From Sphaerochaetaceae bacterium (GTDB lineage: Bacteria; Spirochaetota; Spirochaetia; Sphaerochaetales; Sphaerochaetaceae): DNA of 58,568 nt. Below are positions 16,499-26,813 of the stretch, piece after piece. The notes beneath the pieces were generated by a model, which was given only the letters and a program-made list of their open reading frames with translations, was not told the DNA's origin and ran no database searches. The stretch covers positions 1-58,568 of the forward strand of contig JAFGUP010000183.1 of assembly GCA_016938475.1 (NCBI GenBank). The letters are read 5' to 3'. A program made the position numbers and the translations under genes. Position 1 is the stretch's first letter, and each line of letters begins with the position of its first letter.

Positions 16499-17362
16499 TC
16501 ATCTTCCGCAGCAGCGCTTGTACTTTTTTCCGCTTCCACAGGGACAGCTCTCGTTCCGCCCGATCTTCCGCCGCCTGGGGGCAGTCGTCTCCGGCTCCGG
16601 TTGTTCACGAGGTGGTGTTATTCCTTTGTCCCTCAGGTACTCCCCGTATAGTCGGACTATGGTGCGTCGATGCTCACGGAGAGTCTTGAGGTATTCAGGG
16701 TAAGCCTCTTTGTAGGCACTCATCAGATCAGGCTTCACATCAGAGGCAGAATCGACATTCTTCCAGATATCCTGTTTCAGGTGGATAGCTATGGTCTCGA
16801 TATAGTCTTTTGATTCTCTGACAAAGAAGCTGAGAAGGGCTACCGGTTCCTCGATCGTCGGGTTGTACTGTTCCATGAGGATATACGTAACGCCATCTGC
16901 TGTACAGGTCTGAAATTCCTCGAGAGGGAAAAAGCTCTGATAGGTATACAGGTCATGCCCCTCCTCATCAAACACTGTATTAGGGTCTATGACCAATGCG
17001 TCATGTTCGATCTCCAACAGCTTTTTCTTCTCCGTGAGCTGAATCATTCTTAATTTCAGCCAGGAAAGTTCATCCATGTTCTCTACAATCTGGAGAGTCA
17101 GCTCGTAATCTGGTTCCTGTGGCTCAGGGGAGATAAGTTTGTGCTCTACCACATCCACGACTGCTTCCATGGGTTCCCAGATGGCGTTCTCTTCCTGTAT
17201 TCGGATACCAAGCAGGGTGCAGGAACAGCGAGCCTCGGGACAGAACAGGGAAGCCTCCGCTGAGAAATACCGTCTATTTTGCTTGTTCCGGCTTTTCTCC
17301 AACACGAAGTCGATACGGTGGGCCTCTTCGAGCTCGACCGGTTCAAGGTGTTCCCTCCTCAT
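16499..17362 (-). CDS. SEC-C motif protein linked to the SNF2 helicase
   Basis: The 287-aa protein ends in a clear SEC-C zinc motif (GRNESCPCGSGKKYKRCCG), with Cys-x-Cys and Cys-Cys ligands, preceded by a basic stretch. The rest is acidic and mostly helical, with no enzyme motif I can name. SEC-C tails mediate protein or nucleic-acid contacts in SecA and many helicase-associated proteins. Its ATG overlaps the helicase stop, so it is co-translated with the C-terminal half of the SNF2 gene and may be its partner. Function is otherwise unknown. Confidence 0.7.
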   Translation of the reverse strand: MRREHLEPVELEEAHRIDFVLEKSRNKQNRRYFSAEASLFCPEARCSCTLLGIRIQEENAIWEPMEAVVDVVEHKLISPEPQEPDYELTLQIVENMDELSWLKLRMIQLTEKKKLLEIEHDALVIDPNTVFDEEGHDLYTYQSFFPLEEFQTCTADGVTYILMEQYNPTIEEPVALLSFFVRESKDYIETIAIHLKQDIWKNVDSASDVKPDLMSAYKEAYPEYLKTLREHRRTIVRLYGEYLRDKGITPPREQPEPETTAPRRRKIGRNESCPCGSGKKYKRCCGR

Positions 17363-20292
17363 AGTTTGAACCTCAGCACTACTTCACCCTTCTCCCGGTC
17401 GATCTGTATGTGGTTTTCTCCACTTTCTCCGCTGAAAAGCGCTTTTCCTGTGGTTGCCATGGTGAGGGTGTTCAGGAAGGTGAGGCCCTGATTCAGTACC
17501 GCTTCGAGCTTCTCATCTTCGATGCGAGGTGGTTTCTCTTCCGTGATATCCTCAATCGATTCCTTTGCTGCAGCATGTGCGTTGTCATTTGAAGAGCCCC
17601 CCGGTGATTCATCTCTCACCTCACGTTCTGGTTCTTCTGCTTCGATATCAACCGCAGGCAGATCATCAGGGACCGGTGATGATTCCTGGTACTGAGGTTC
17701 TGATGCATCCTCATCCCCCTTGTCAATCCAATCAGAGTCCACGAGATGTGAATCCGGCTCTTCGCTGTGCTGGACCTCTTCACAGAGGTCTTCACTGAAC
17801 ATCTCCCTGAGCTGGCTCAGGAAGCGGTTCTGTTCCTCACGGCTGAAATCAACATGATCGGCACTTCCGGTGAACACAGCGTTGAACAGTTCCTGCTTCA
17901 TTGCGATACCGGCCTGGATTCTCTCTTCTATTGATCCACGACTCACAAGGTTGATCACGTTCACCTTGCTGCTCTTCTGTCCGATCCGATGTATCCTGCC
18001 GATTCGCTGGTTGAGCCGGGCCGGGTTCCATGGAAGTTCCACGTTGATCAGGAGGTCACAGTTCTGCAGATTGAGCCCGACGCCGCCGGCATCGGTGGAC
18101 AGGAAGATAAGACACTCGGGGTCGTCCAGGAATCGGTCGATAAGACTCTGGCGTTTCTCGACCGGAATCTTCCCATTGAATTAGATGACACGGATCACCC
18201 GATTCTCCAGTTCACGGCCTACCAGGTGCTCCATTTGTGTCCACTCGGTGAATATGACCGCCTTGCGTCCGTTTGCTACCACTTCCTCGTCTATGATACT
18301 GGCAAGTTCGGCGAGCTTTGGTGAGTGGTTCGTCTTTCTGTCGATCAGGAAAGTGGAGTCGCACACCATACGCATGCTCAGCAGGATTTTCTGCATCATG
18401 AGAAGGTCAACCGGGGTGATGAACTTTTTCGTGATGATCTGCATGAGACCGGAGGCGTAGCCTCTGTGGATCTGTGCCTGTTTGGGATGAAGGGGAATCG
18501 TGTACGTGTTCTGTGTGATCTCAGGCAGAGAGTCGAATACTTCTTTCTTTGTCCGTCTAAGAAGAACGTTGGTGAGTTTTTCATGAATGATATCGAGATT
18601 CCGGTATCCGACGATCTTGTTCTTCTTCTCTCTGCTGATGCGGTAGTGTGTGGCGGCGAATGCCCACAGAGGGGTAAGAAGACCTGGAGCACAGAACTGC
18701 ATGATACTGTAGAGATCTTCGAGCTTGTTCTCAAGTGGGGTGCCGGTGATGACGAGGGAGTGCGTGCGGGGTATAGCATTGATTGCCTGATGTGTCTTGG
18801 TTTCGAAGTTCTTGATACGCTGAGCTTCATCGAGAATGACGAAATCGGGAGACCACTGGTCTACTGTCGTGATATCACGCATAAGTGCTTCGTAGTTTGT
18901 GATCTTGAAAAATGCTTCACTCAGGAGGTACTGATCCCTTCTCTCCTCTTTTGAACCTGATATAATCAGGTTCGTTTCATCGGTGAACCGTTCGATCTCC
19001 TGTGCCCACTGACTTTTCAGGGAGGCGGGACAGATTACGAGAGTCTTCTTGAACCCGAAGTGTCTTTTTTTGAGCACTGCTACGGCAATAGCCTGCAGTG
19101 TCTTGCCGAGTCCCATCTCGTCGGCGATGACCGTACTGGGACGGAAGGCGGCAAAGGTGATGCCTTCCCTCTGGTAGTGGTACGGATCAACTTTGAGAAA
19201 TGAGAGGTCAACACGTTCGTGTTCAGTCTTCTCATTCAATTCCTTTTCGTAGAATATTTTCCGCATGGTATCAACGAGATGATCATCAAAGATCAGCACT
19301 GAGCCTTCGACCTGTTCCAGATACGTCTCCCAGAGCCTGTAAAGAGGGAGGATACTCTCTTGTGTATAGACCCCGAAGCGTTGAGATGCTCTCAGCTTGT
19401 CGCCTCTTTTTCGTTTCCCTGTGGTATTCATCGGGATTTCGTAGGGGAGTTCAACCTGAGTCGGGCGAGTGAAGATGGATTCAACCTCTGCCTGTAGAGC
19501 CTTATCCTCGATGTGATCGTATAGACACACCGGCTTATGAAGCAGTGAATTCCAGGTGAAATGGATGAACGGGAAGGGCATGTCAGCACTTTCAAGGAGA
19601 CCTCCCTTTGTTTCCCGTAGAGCCCGGTGCGTGTAGATCAGGTGCTTGCACAGACCGAGATGGTTGGATGCATAATCGGCACACGTGCAGTGACCCTGAA
19701 TCGATTCAGAGTCATAGATCGTGACGATGTACTCTTTTCCCTTCTCTCCGAGAACAGTATGCTGACCCTTGAACCTCTCTCCCTTGTTCAGCTTCAGGAG
19801 CTCTTCATACGAGCGGGCGAAGCGGGCATCAACAGCTGTCTGCCGCACTTCCTCCGGAGTAAGAACCTCGAGGTATTCTATGGTATCCTCCTCACTTCCC
19901 TGTATCTCGTCTTCCACGCTGCGGTATTCTGGAAAGAGTGAGTTCTTGATGCGTCTTGAGAGGTCGAGATAGGCGGCAACGGTATGTTTGCAGCCCCTCT
20001 TGGGGTAGGGACAGGTGCAGGTGGACTCTATATGGTCCTCTCCATCGTCGCCTTGTACTTCTGTGAGTGTAACCTCGTACTCGCCGTATTGCCCGCTGAA
20101 AGCGTATGTGCATCGCATCGGGGAAGGTTCATAGTCGACAAGAGCATACCCTCCTATGTAATAGAGGCTCTCTCCCCGATTCCAGATTGTTTTACTTTCG
20201 GCAAGTTCATTCTTGATATGCTTGATATGGAGGTCTTTGTTCATGATTCTTTGTAGCATGAAACTCTTAAGCGTGCTAGAACTAAAGAACAA
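17359..20292 (-). pseudogene. SNF2-family SWIM-zinc-finger helicase, split by one in-frame stop
   Basis: The frame encodes a 977-position SNF2 ATPase broken by a single TAA at 18181-18183 (position 704). The N-terminal part has two SWIM zinc fingers (CTC...CKH near residues 95 and 205), then the SNF2 first RecA domain with DEMGLGKT near 390 and DEAQ near 487. After the stop the same frame continues with FNGKIPVEKRQ, STDAGGVGLNL and QRIGRIHRIGQ, the second RecA domain, and an acidic tail to 17359. Nothing else is damaged, so this is a recent nonsense mutation, a sequencing error or readthrough. The start could also be the Met at 20244; no strong ribosome site decides. It overlaps the SEC-C gene. 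Confidence 0.85.
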
Positions 20293-20377
20293 GACAGCAA
20301 GAAAAGCTGAAGACCGGTTAAGAGCGTGTTGAGTTCACTTCATACTGCAGAAGTGTGCGCCGGAAGGAGTCAGGATC

Positions 20378-21355
20378 ATGCGACAACTCAGACATTTCAT
20401 CATCATATCCTTTGCCTTTGTACTTGTGAGTATTAGTATAGGCTGTGCACATCAGGAATCGGTTGTGTCGTTTGAACCAGTAACGTCACTGGCCACGGAA
20501 GAGAGTTCTTTCGTCACCATTGATGATATCACCATTCACTGGGAGTCGGCAGGAGAGGACCTCTCAACGACTCCCCTCGTACTTCTGCACGGCTTCGGTG
20601 CCAATACCGGTTCCTGGATGTATCTGATGCCGCCTCTCAGTGAGAGCTACCCTGTCTATGCCTACGACCGGATCCCCTTCGGTCTGTCAGAGCGCTACAT
20701 CTCCGAATCCTTTGACAGGGAAAGGTCCCCGTACCGTAGTGAAGCTATCATTGAACGTGCTTTTTCTCTGCTTGATGAGTGGGGCATCGACGAGGCTGTT
20801 CTCGTCGGCTCATCTGCAGGGGGAACTGTCGCTCTCCAGATGGCGCTGGCTGACCCTGAGAGGATCAAGGCTCTGATTCTCATCGATCCGGCTGTCTACA
20901 GTGGCGGAGGTCCGGGCTTTGTCCGCTTCCTTCTTCGCTTCAGGTTGTTTCAGGGGATTGCACTGAACAGCATCAGAGGCCTCAGGGAAGAGCCTGAGAA
21001 GCTCCTTGAAGACTCATGGTATGATCCTTCCAGGTACCCTGAAGAGCTGAAGGAGGCCTATATTCGGGCAACCAGGGTCGAGAACTGGGACAGGGCCCTT
21101 CTTGAGTTCACCAGAGCTTCCGCTGCGCTTGATCTCAAAGACCGCCTTGAGGATATCGGTCAGAAGGTACTGCTCATTCATGGCCGACAGGACAGTATCA
21201 TCGATGTGAAAGAGAGTATCCGTCTTGCAGAGGAGCTCCCTTTCGTGGAATTTCACATCATCGAAGAGAGCGGCCACCTGCCTCATGAGGAGAACACGGA
21301 AGAGGTTCTGCGCCTCATCCTTGATTTTCTGAAACGGATAGAGAACGGTCAGTGA
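20378..21355 (+). CDS. Alpha/beta-hydrolase fold lipoprotein
   Basis: The 325-aa protein begins with a lipoprotein signal peptide (hydrophobic stretch ending SISIGC, so Cys23 would be lipidated). The hydrolase core follows: LLHGFGANTGSW is the oxyanion region, LVGSSAGG gives the nucleophile elbow with Ser146, HGRQDSIID holds the Asp, and ESGHLPHEE holds the His. A cap domain of about 70 residues lies between the Ser and the Asp. It should be a membrane-anchored esterase or lipase-like enzyme facing the periplasm; the substrate is unknown. AAGGAG lies eight bases before the start. It is divergent from the SNF2 gene. Confidence 0.85.
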   Translation: MRQLRHFIIISFAFVLVSISIGCAHQESVVSFEPVTSLATEESSFVTIDDITIHWESAGEDLSTTPLVLLHGFGANTGSWMYLMPPLSESYPVYAYDRIPFGLSERYISESFDRERSPYRSEAIIERAFSLLDEWGIDEAVLVGSSAGGTVALQMALADPERIKALILIDPAVYSGGGPGFVRFLLRFRLFQGIALNSIRGLREEPEKLLEDSWYDPSRYPEELKEAYIRATRVENWDRALLEFTRASAALDLKDRLEDIGQKVLLIHGRQDSIIDVKESIRLAEELPFVEFHIIEESGHLPHEENTEEVLRLILDFLKRIENGQ

Positions 21356-21394
21356 AGCCTCTCAGGTTCCATGGTGAGTGTCGGTAAACGGCAA

Positions 21395-24340
21395 TCAGGT
21401 CTCACTGGCTTCCGAAGGTGACCCTTCGATGTACTCATACAGGTCGGGGGGAACCGGGTGGTGCAGTGAAAAACGCATGGCGACAACTGGCAGTTCCTGA
21501 CCTTCCCCGTTCTTCTTCGTACGTTCGGTATTGCTGATGAACTCGAGCTTTCCTATGTAGTAGAAGGTGCTTCCCTCGTCATTGTTCTTCTGCACAAACA
21601 GATGCTTGGACATTTCACCCTCTTCGTTGCGGATAGCTTTCGGTTCTCTTGAATCGAGGCGCACTCTGGTGCGTGTCTCCCAGGCGAATTCCTCAGGACT
21701 GATGAAGTGGTCCTCATAGTCGATGGAAGGATCGATCTCTTCAGTGCGCTTATGATAGGTGACAAAGATGGGACAGGTCATCGTCTCTCGGTGGATCTTA
21801 TAGCCGTATATTGTTCCATGCTCATCACGGCTCCACCCGAGGAGCCTGCATACATCCTCACGGGAATACTTGTGATGGAGAACGAGGTCTTCGCTCTTTC
21901 TCTTCGGCAGGATGGCACTTTCGTATTCATAGAAGCCGAGAGCGAGAATGTCTTCAATCTCCTGCCGATACACCCTGTTCTGAAGGAGTCCAAGGAACCT
22001 TTCGCTGATTGTGAGCGTATCACCCTGTTTCTGGCAATATGGCAGCTGTCCGTAGCTTTTTTTCATCGCATCGGGATAGAACTGATTCGTGAGAACCCGG
22101 GCGGTCGATTCAAAAAGTGACCGTGACAGTGGAAATGCATAGCGTTCCTGTAGAATCCGGGAGAGTTTTGAGTAGGTGATGGATTGATCTCCTCTGAGAA
22201 GATGGTCGATGATGAGGGCTTCGTAGGGACGGATGCCGGGGGCGATGACGTGAGAGAGGAAGTTGAGACTTCTCAGATGAGATTCACTGAGTTCCCTTCT
22301 GAATGGCTTTTCGACTTTCTCTAGGAATGAGTAGTAGTTCCTGCTGTATTCGATGAACAGGAGGGGAGAGATAGTCCCGTGGGCGATGAAGTCCATCATT
22401 CGGGGGCTATGCCCTACCTTCGTCCTTACCCGGTTGTACTCTTCCTTGAGGAGTTTTAGGTTCCTGAAGGATGCGGCATTGATCGACTGGTATATCCGTT
22501 CCTTCGAGACCCTGTCGAAGTTCACCGTTGAGACGCCGTGTATTCCCAGTGACCCGCTCGCAACAAGTTTTCTCAGCGAGTCCTTCTTGTAGGAGGATTC
22601 ACCGAACAGGGCGATGGGAATCAGGTAGTTGTTCTGATAGTTCCCGATGAAGTCGATGACCGTGAGGAACTTCTTTCCCCGAGCCTTTCTCAGTCCGCGC
22701 CCCATCTGCTGGACGAAGATGATGGCCGACTGGGTCGGGCGAAGCATGATGATCTGGTTGAGGCTGGGAATATCGATTCCTTCGTTGAGGATGTCGACAG
22801 CTATGAGGTGCTCAATCTCACCCCGTTCAAGCCTGTCAAAGGCTCTGTTGCGTATTTCATCGCTGTCCTTTCCGCTGAGAGCAAGGGTGGAGAGCCCGGT
22901 GAGATTCAGCTTCTCACTCAGGGATGAGGCGAACTCGTTACGGGAGACGAAGATCAGCCCGCGCCGTCTGATGCCGGGGACCGTGTAGCGGTCGATTGCC
23001 TCTCTGATTATCTTCACCTGTTCATCGCTGTCCAGACGGGAAAACGATGCGAGGTCCTCATACTGCTGTTCGTCGATGGCAAGGTCACTGATGCCATAGT
23101 AGTGGAAGGGGCACAGCAGGTCTGCTTCAAGGGCCTGGTTCAGGCGGATTTCGTAGGCGATGTTGTGGTCGAACAGACGGTAGATATCATACCCGTCGGT
23201 TCGCTCTGGAGTGGCGGTCATCCCCAGAAGAAAAGATGGTGTGAAGTAGTCCAGAACCTTCTCATAGCTCGAAGCGCCTGCCCGGTGCACTTCATCCACG
23301 ACGATGTAATCGAACTCATCACGCGCGAAAGAGTGGAGGGTGTCGTCTCTGCTGAGACTCTGGATCATGGCGAAGGTGTAGATTGCACTCGGGTCATAGG
23401 CATTACCTCCGCCAAGAAGACTCGCAGAGATACTTCTGCCGATGATCTGACGGAACTTGTGCATCGACTCACGGGCGATTCTCTCGCGGTGGACGATGAA
23501 CAGGAACTTCCCTGGAGCGTAGCGCCTTACATCAAAGGCACTGAGGAAGGTCTTTCCCGAGCCGGTTGCCGATATGAGGATCGCCTTTTTCTCTCCCTGC
23601 TCTCTCAGCCGTTCAAGAGCAACCAGGGCCTCCCTCTGCATCGTGTTTGCCGTGATCTGCTTCTCGTTGAAGTACTCTGTTTCCTCTTCGGGTGTCTCCT
23701 GAGGCAGGATCGAAGGTCTCTGAGATCTTTTCTGTCGCATCCGCTCTCTGAGTATCTCGTACTGGATGATCAGTGCTTCACTCACCTCATGAGCATTTTT
23801 CCATGCGGAAGCGAATTCAGCTCTCGTGGTGCGCAGGATCTCTCCCTCGTGGAGAGACACCATGCGGACATTCCACTCCCTGTTCGTAGACAGAGCCGTC
23901 TCGGTGATATTCGAACTGCCGATGATGATCGAAGAGTACTCATCACCATGGTGAAAGAGGTACCCCTTGGCATGGAACGGATCGTCCCGGTACATGCGCA
24001 CTTCAACGTAAGGCAGTTTTTCTATGATCAGGCGGAGAGCGGCCGGTTCGGTGAAGCCCAGGTAATCGCTGGTGAGGATCTTTCCACTGACTCCCCGCTT
24101 CTCTGCCTCATAGAGTGCCTGAAGAAGCATCATGATACCGCCTGTCGTAATGAAGGCCACCGAGAACTCGAATGAGGTGCAGGTGGCGATTTCTCTGTTG
24201 AGGGTATGGATCACCTTGCTCTGCGGCGGGTCGTTCAGTACGAGAGAGGGGCGGTGGGACGTGAGCGAAGGACTCGCATGGTTGATAAATCCGGAAGTGA
24301 GAGAGGAAAGGAGTTGCTCCGCCGGAGTCTGCATCCTCAT
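21395..24340 (-). CDS. PLD nuclease-like / DEAD helicase / DUF3427 protein
   Basis: The 981-aa protein joins three parts. Residues about 30-190 form a phospholipase-D-like domain with HAKGYLF and GSSNITET, the half-HKD motif. A superfamily-2 helicase follows with ATGSGKT near 260, DEVH near 350, TATPER near 373 and QQMGRGLRKARG near 550. The C-terminal 350 residues match the DUF3427 arrangement, including an EYESAILPKRKSED start and a terminal beta-rich part. Proteins of this design are linked to DNA repair or phage defence, but the substrate is not established. It overlaps the mutT-like gene. A truncated copy of its Walker A region lies at 31034-31179. Confidence 0.87.
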   Translation of the reverse strand: MRMQTPAEQLLSSLTSGFINHASPSLTSHRPSLVLNDPPQSKVIHTLNREIATCTSFEFSVAFITTGGIMMLLQALYEAEKRGVSGKILTSDYLGFTEPAALRLIIEKLPYVEVRMYRDDPFHAKGYLFHHGDEYSSIIIGSSNITETALSTNREWNVRMVSLHEGEILRTTRAEFASAWKNAHEVSEALIIQYEILRERMRQKRSQRPSILPQETPEEETEYFNEKQITANTMQREALVALERLREQGEKKAILISATGSGKTFLSAFDVRRYAPGKFLFIVHRERIARESMHKFRQIIGRSISASLLGGGNAYDPSAIYTFAMIQSLSRDDTLHSFARDEFDYIVVDEVHRAGASSYEKVLDYFTPSFLLGMTATPERTDGYDIYRLFDHNIAYEIRLNQALEADLLCPFHYYGISDLAIDEQQYEDLASFSRLDSDEQVKIIREAIDRYTVPGIRRRGLIFVSRNEFASSLSEKLNLTGLSTLALSGKDSDEIRNRAFDRLERGEIEHLIAVDILNEGIDIPSLNQIIMLRPTQSAIIFVQQMGRGLRKARGKKFLTVIDFIGNYQNNYLIPIALFGESSYKKDSLRKLVASGSLGIHGVSTVNFDRVSKERIYQSINAASFRNLKLLKEEYNRVRTKVGHSPRMMDFIAHGTISPLLFIEYSRNYYSFLEKVEKPFRRELSESHLRSLNFLSHVIAPGIRPYEALIIDHLLRGDQSITYSKLSRILQERYAFPLSRSLFESTARVLTNQFYPDAMKKSYGQLPYCQKQGDTLTISERFLGLLQNRVYRQEIEDILALGFYEYESAILPKRKSEDLVLHHKYSREDVCRLLGWSRDEHGTIYGYKIHRETMTCPIFVTYHKRTEEIDPSIDYEDHFISPEEFAWETRTRVRLDSREPKAIRNEEGEMSKHLFVQKNNDEGSTFYYIGKLEFISNTERTKKNGEGQELPVVAMRFSLHHPVPPDLYEYIEGSPSEASET

Positions 24341-24738
24341 CTTGATGCTTCCATGAGCTTCTTGAGCTGCCGTGCTATGGGGATATCGGCTGCGGCCCAG
24401 TCGAGACTCAGCAATTCAGAGGCATTGACCCACTTGCAGTTCACGTGCTCACTCAGGGTGATGGTCCCTTCCTCAATGGTGCACAGGTAGGCATCCATCG
24501 TCAGGAAGAACGAGGTGTACTGGTGAGAGACCTGAAGAAAATGGCGCTGAACGGCTACGGTGATGGAGAGTTCCTCTCTGATTTCACGGATGATGGCCTG
24601 TTCACCCGATTCTCCCTTCTCGAGCTTGCCGCCGGGGAACTCCCACTTGAGGGCAAGTTCTCCCGCGTCTTTTCTTCGTGCGACGAATACCTTGTGGTCA
24701 TCTAGTATGACAGCAGCTGCTACGTGTATGTTCTTCAT
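24337..24738 (-). CDS. MutT/Nudix pyrophosphohydrolase
   Basis: The 133-aa protein contains a complete Nudix box (GGKLEKGESGEQAIIREIREELSI), with the Glu residues that bind Mg2+. The N-terminal VAAAVILDDHKVFVARR and the terminal CKWVNASELLSLDW match MutT-type 8-oxo-dGTP hydrolases. It overlaps the helicase gene (ATGA) and precedes it in one operon, a pairing that recurs in DUF3427 proteins and points to damaged-nucleotide clearance. Whether oxidised dGTP is the real substrate is an inference. Confidence 0.88.
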   Translation of the reverse strand: MKNIHVAAAVILDDHKVFVARRKDAGELALKWEFPGGKLEKGESGEQAIIREIREELSITVAVQRHFLQVSHQYTSFFLTMDAYLCTIEEGTITLSEHVNCKWVNASELLSLDWAAADIPIARQLKKLMEASR

Positions 24739-24930
24739 GGCTTTATCTATCGTATAGTAGCAGCTGAGCGGCAGATGGTCCAGGAGAATGATGCAGGAGG
24801 AACAGAAACATGGCGGGAGAGTTCACCTCGCTGTTCCCTATCACAGCACAGTGCCAGGGTGAACGACCGACCTCTGCACAGAAGTGCCTGATCCTCTCCT
24901 GCTATCTGCAAGAGAGAGAAGGTGTGAATA

Positions 24931-26256
24931 TTACTCTTCTTCCAGCAGCCACTCACTCACTTCTTTGACGGAAAAACCATCTTCAGTGCCTGAGAGAACA
25001 GGAGTCCCTGAAATAATAAGCTTGGGGTACCCGTTCTGGATTTTTCTCAGTGGAGCCAGCTCCCTCTCCCGTGTAGACTCCTCTACCATTGACTGCGTCA
25101 CCTGGATATACAACACTTCTTCACCTCGCCTTGCAACAAAGTCCACTTCCAGGGAGCCCATTTTCCCCACTGCCACATCATAGCCGCGCCTTCGCAGTTC
25201 CAGGAATACTACATTTTCAAGAACCCGTCCGACATCCCGTCCGGTGAATCCAAGCAGGAAGTTCCTCAGCCCGGGATCAACAATATAATATTTTCCCTGA
25301 GTCTTCAGGTGTTCTTTACCTTTTATATCGAAGCGTTTTACTTCGTAAAAGACGAAAGAATCAAGAAGAGCTCCAACATACGCTTTTACGGTGTTCACTG
25401 CAGGATGGTTTTTCCTCTTCCCTTCATCTACGTCTCCTTCAGCAGCGATCATCTTTCCTATTGAGTGAAGCGATGTCGGGTTTCCGATATTGTCTGCAAG
25501 AAAAAGAACAATTTTTTTCAGGAGAAAGGGATCTGTTATCTGGCGTACTGCCGGTCTGCGTCTTTCGTCTCTCTCGAAGATATCCTTTAAAACCACCGTT
25601 GAATATATTCCGTCAAGCAGAGTCAGGACATGTTCCTGGCTGATCTTGATACTGGAAATTGCCGGCATGCCACCATACCTGAGATAGGTATTCAGGATAT
25701 CCAGGGGAGTGAACACCTCATTATCGGACTTCCTTCGTATTCTACTCTTTTCCTCTCCCGAGGGAGTTGTGTACATTTCTCTCACATATCCTTGAAATCT
25801 GATAAACTCAGAAAAGGAGAGTGGAAGCATTTCTATCTCTACATATCTACCTGAAAGGTATGTCGAGAATTCGCCTGAAAGCAGATAGGCATTAGATCCG
25901 GTGATATATATGTCGCAGTCGAAATCCACCTGGAACGAGTTTATTGCTTCAGGCCAATTCTCTACTCTCTGCAATTCATCCAGGAACAGATACATCCGCT
26001 TGTCTTTGACCTCATGAGAAGCTACATAGCGGTAGAGTCCCTCAGCATTCATACCAGAAAAGGTGTGAGATTCGAAGTTCATTTCAAGGATCTGGTCCTC
26101 TGGGATCCCGTTCTCACGCAGATCCTGTACCATGAGTTTCAGCAGACTTGATTTTCCACATCTGCGGATACCCGTTATGATCTTGATCAGGTCAGTGTCC
26201 ATATATGTGCTGAGTGTTCGCAGGTAGGTTTCTCTTCGGTGAAGCGATCGTTTCAT
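24931..26256 (-). CDS. AAA+ ATPase with DUF4143 C-terminal domain
   Basis: The protein is 441 aa from the ATG at 26256, chosen because GGAGAGG lies seven bases before it; a longer frame reaches 26295. ITGIRRCGKSSLLK is the Walker A motif and MYLFLDELQRV the Walker B. The C-terminal half is DUF4143, with a PD-(D/E)xK-like core (GSLEVDFVARRGEEVLYIQVTQ). These ATPases are very common and variably placed in anaerobic bacteria and archaea. Their role is not settled; defence or mobile-element links are proposed. It stands alone with its own AT-rich promoter region. Confidence 0.85.
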   Translation of the reverse strand: MKRSLHRRETYLRTLSTYMDTDLIKIITGIRRCGKSSLLKLMVQDLRENGIPEDQILEMNFESHTFSGMNAEGLYRYVASHEVKDKRMYLFLDELQRVENWPEAINSFQVDFDCDIYITGSNAYLLSGEFSTYLSGRYVEIEMLPLSFSEFIRFQGYVREMYTTPSGEEKSRIRRKSDNEVFTPLDILNTYLRYGGMPAISSIKISQEHVLTLLDGIYSTVVLKDIFERDERRRPAVRQITDPFLLKKIVLFLADNIGNPTSLHSIGKMIAAEGDVDEGKRKNHPAVNTVKAYVGALLDSFVFYEVKRFDIKGKEHLKTQGKYYIVDPGLRNFLLGFTGRDVGRVLENVVFLELRRRGYDVAVGKMGSLEVDFVARRGEEVLYIQVTQSMVEESTRERELAPLRKIQNGYPKLIISGTPVLSGTEDGFSVKEVSEWLLEEE

Positions 26257-26813
26257 AGGATTCCCTCTCCATTGATGATCATACCATACCTGCAAGAAAA
26301 AAGAAAGTTTTTAACATATAGGTTATAAAACTTTTGTGTTTTAAGATTTTGTACCATCAAGGTTGAAAAACTATTACATTTAGGTCGTTCTCTATGAGAG
26401 TATATATGTACTGTGATTCCCGCTCGATGGAAACTCGGGGATTGCCTCATCCATGCAGCGTGCACATTCGTCAAGGGATGGAGCTCTTCTGGTATGCTTG
26501 ATCATGTGAATACATAACTAAAAGTTCGTACCTGCTCATGAGACCTGTCTCAACTGATCTCGCATCAGATCTGGCATGGTGCTGACGAATATTTCCGGGA
26601 AGGAAAAAGGACTGAAACCGGCCTTCCCGTGTGAATAAGTCACGGGAGAGGCTCAGGAATAGCTGAAACTCCACGAGGAGGCAGTCCCGTGCCTACCGGC
26701 CTCCCCGGTCGTACAGAGAATCACATTCACTTCTCCTCCTGACACATTTGCGTCATATTTCACCCTTAAGATGTGATTCAGATAACGGGTATCTACCCAC
26801 AAGGAGTCACAGC
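26257..26813. other. Intergenic region with AT-rich promoter and gene debris
   Basis: The first 100 bp, next to the ATPase start, are AT-rich and probably carry its promoter. A decayed copy of the HD-hydrolase gene start lies at 26440-26513. A seven-pair hairpin (TCCCGTG 26625-26631 with CACGGGA 26641-26647) follows. The right end leads into the exported-protein gene. No other gene is supported. Confidence 0.5.
26440..26513 (+). pseudogene. Remnant copy of the HD-hydrolase gene start
   Basis: Bases here match 32550-32622, the upstream region and first codons of the HD hydrolase gene. The run TCAAGGGATGGAGC is identical in both, followed by T/C-differing TTCTGGTATG and TTGATC. In the copy the frame stops after MLDHVNT. 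It is a promoter-plus-start fragment left by a duplication or rearrangement. Confidence 0.65.

Noticed and set aside
18181-18183. Recoded stop (selenocysteine or pyrrolysine) in the SNF2 gene
   Set aside because: The codon is TAA, which is not used for either amino acid, and no structured insertion element follows.
26748-26813. Upstream extension of the first exported repeat protein
   Set aside because: The extension puts 22 polar residues before the signal peptide, and the AAGGAG site serves the ATG at 26814.
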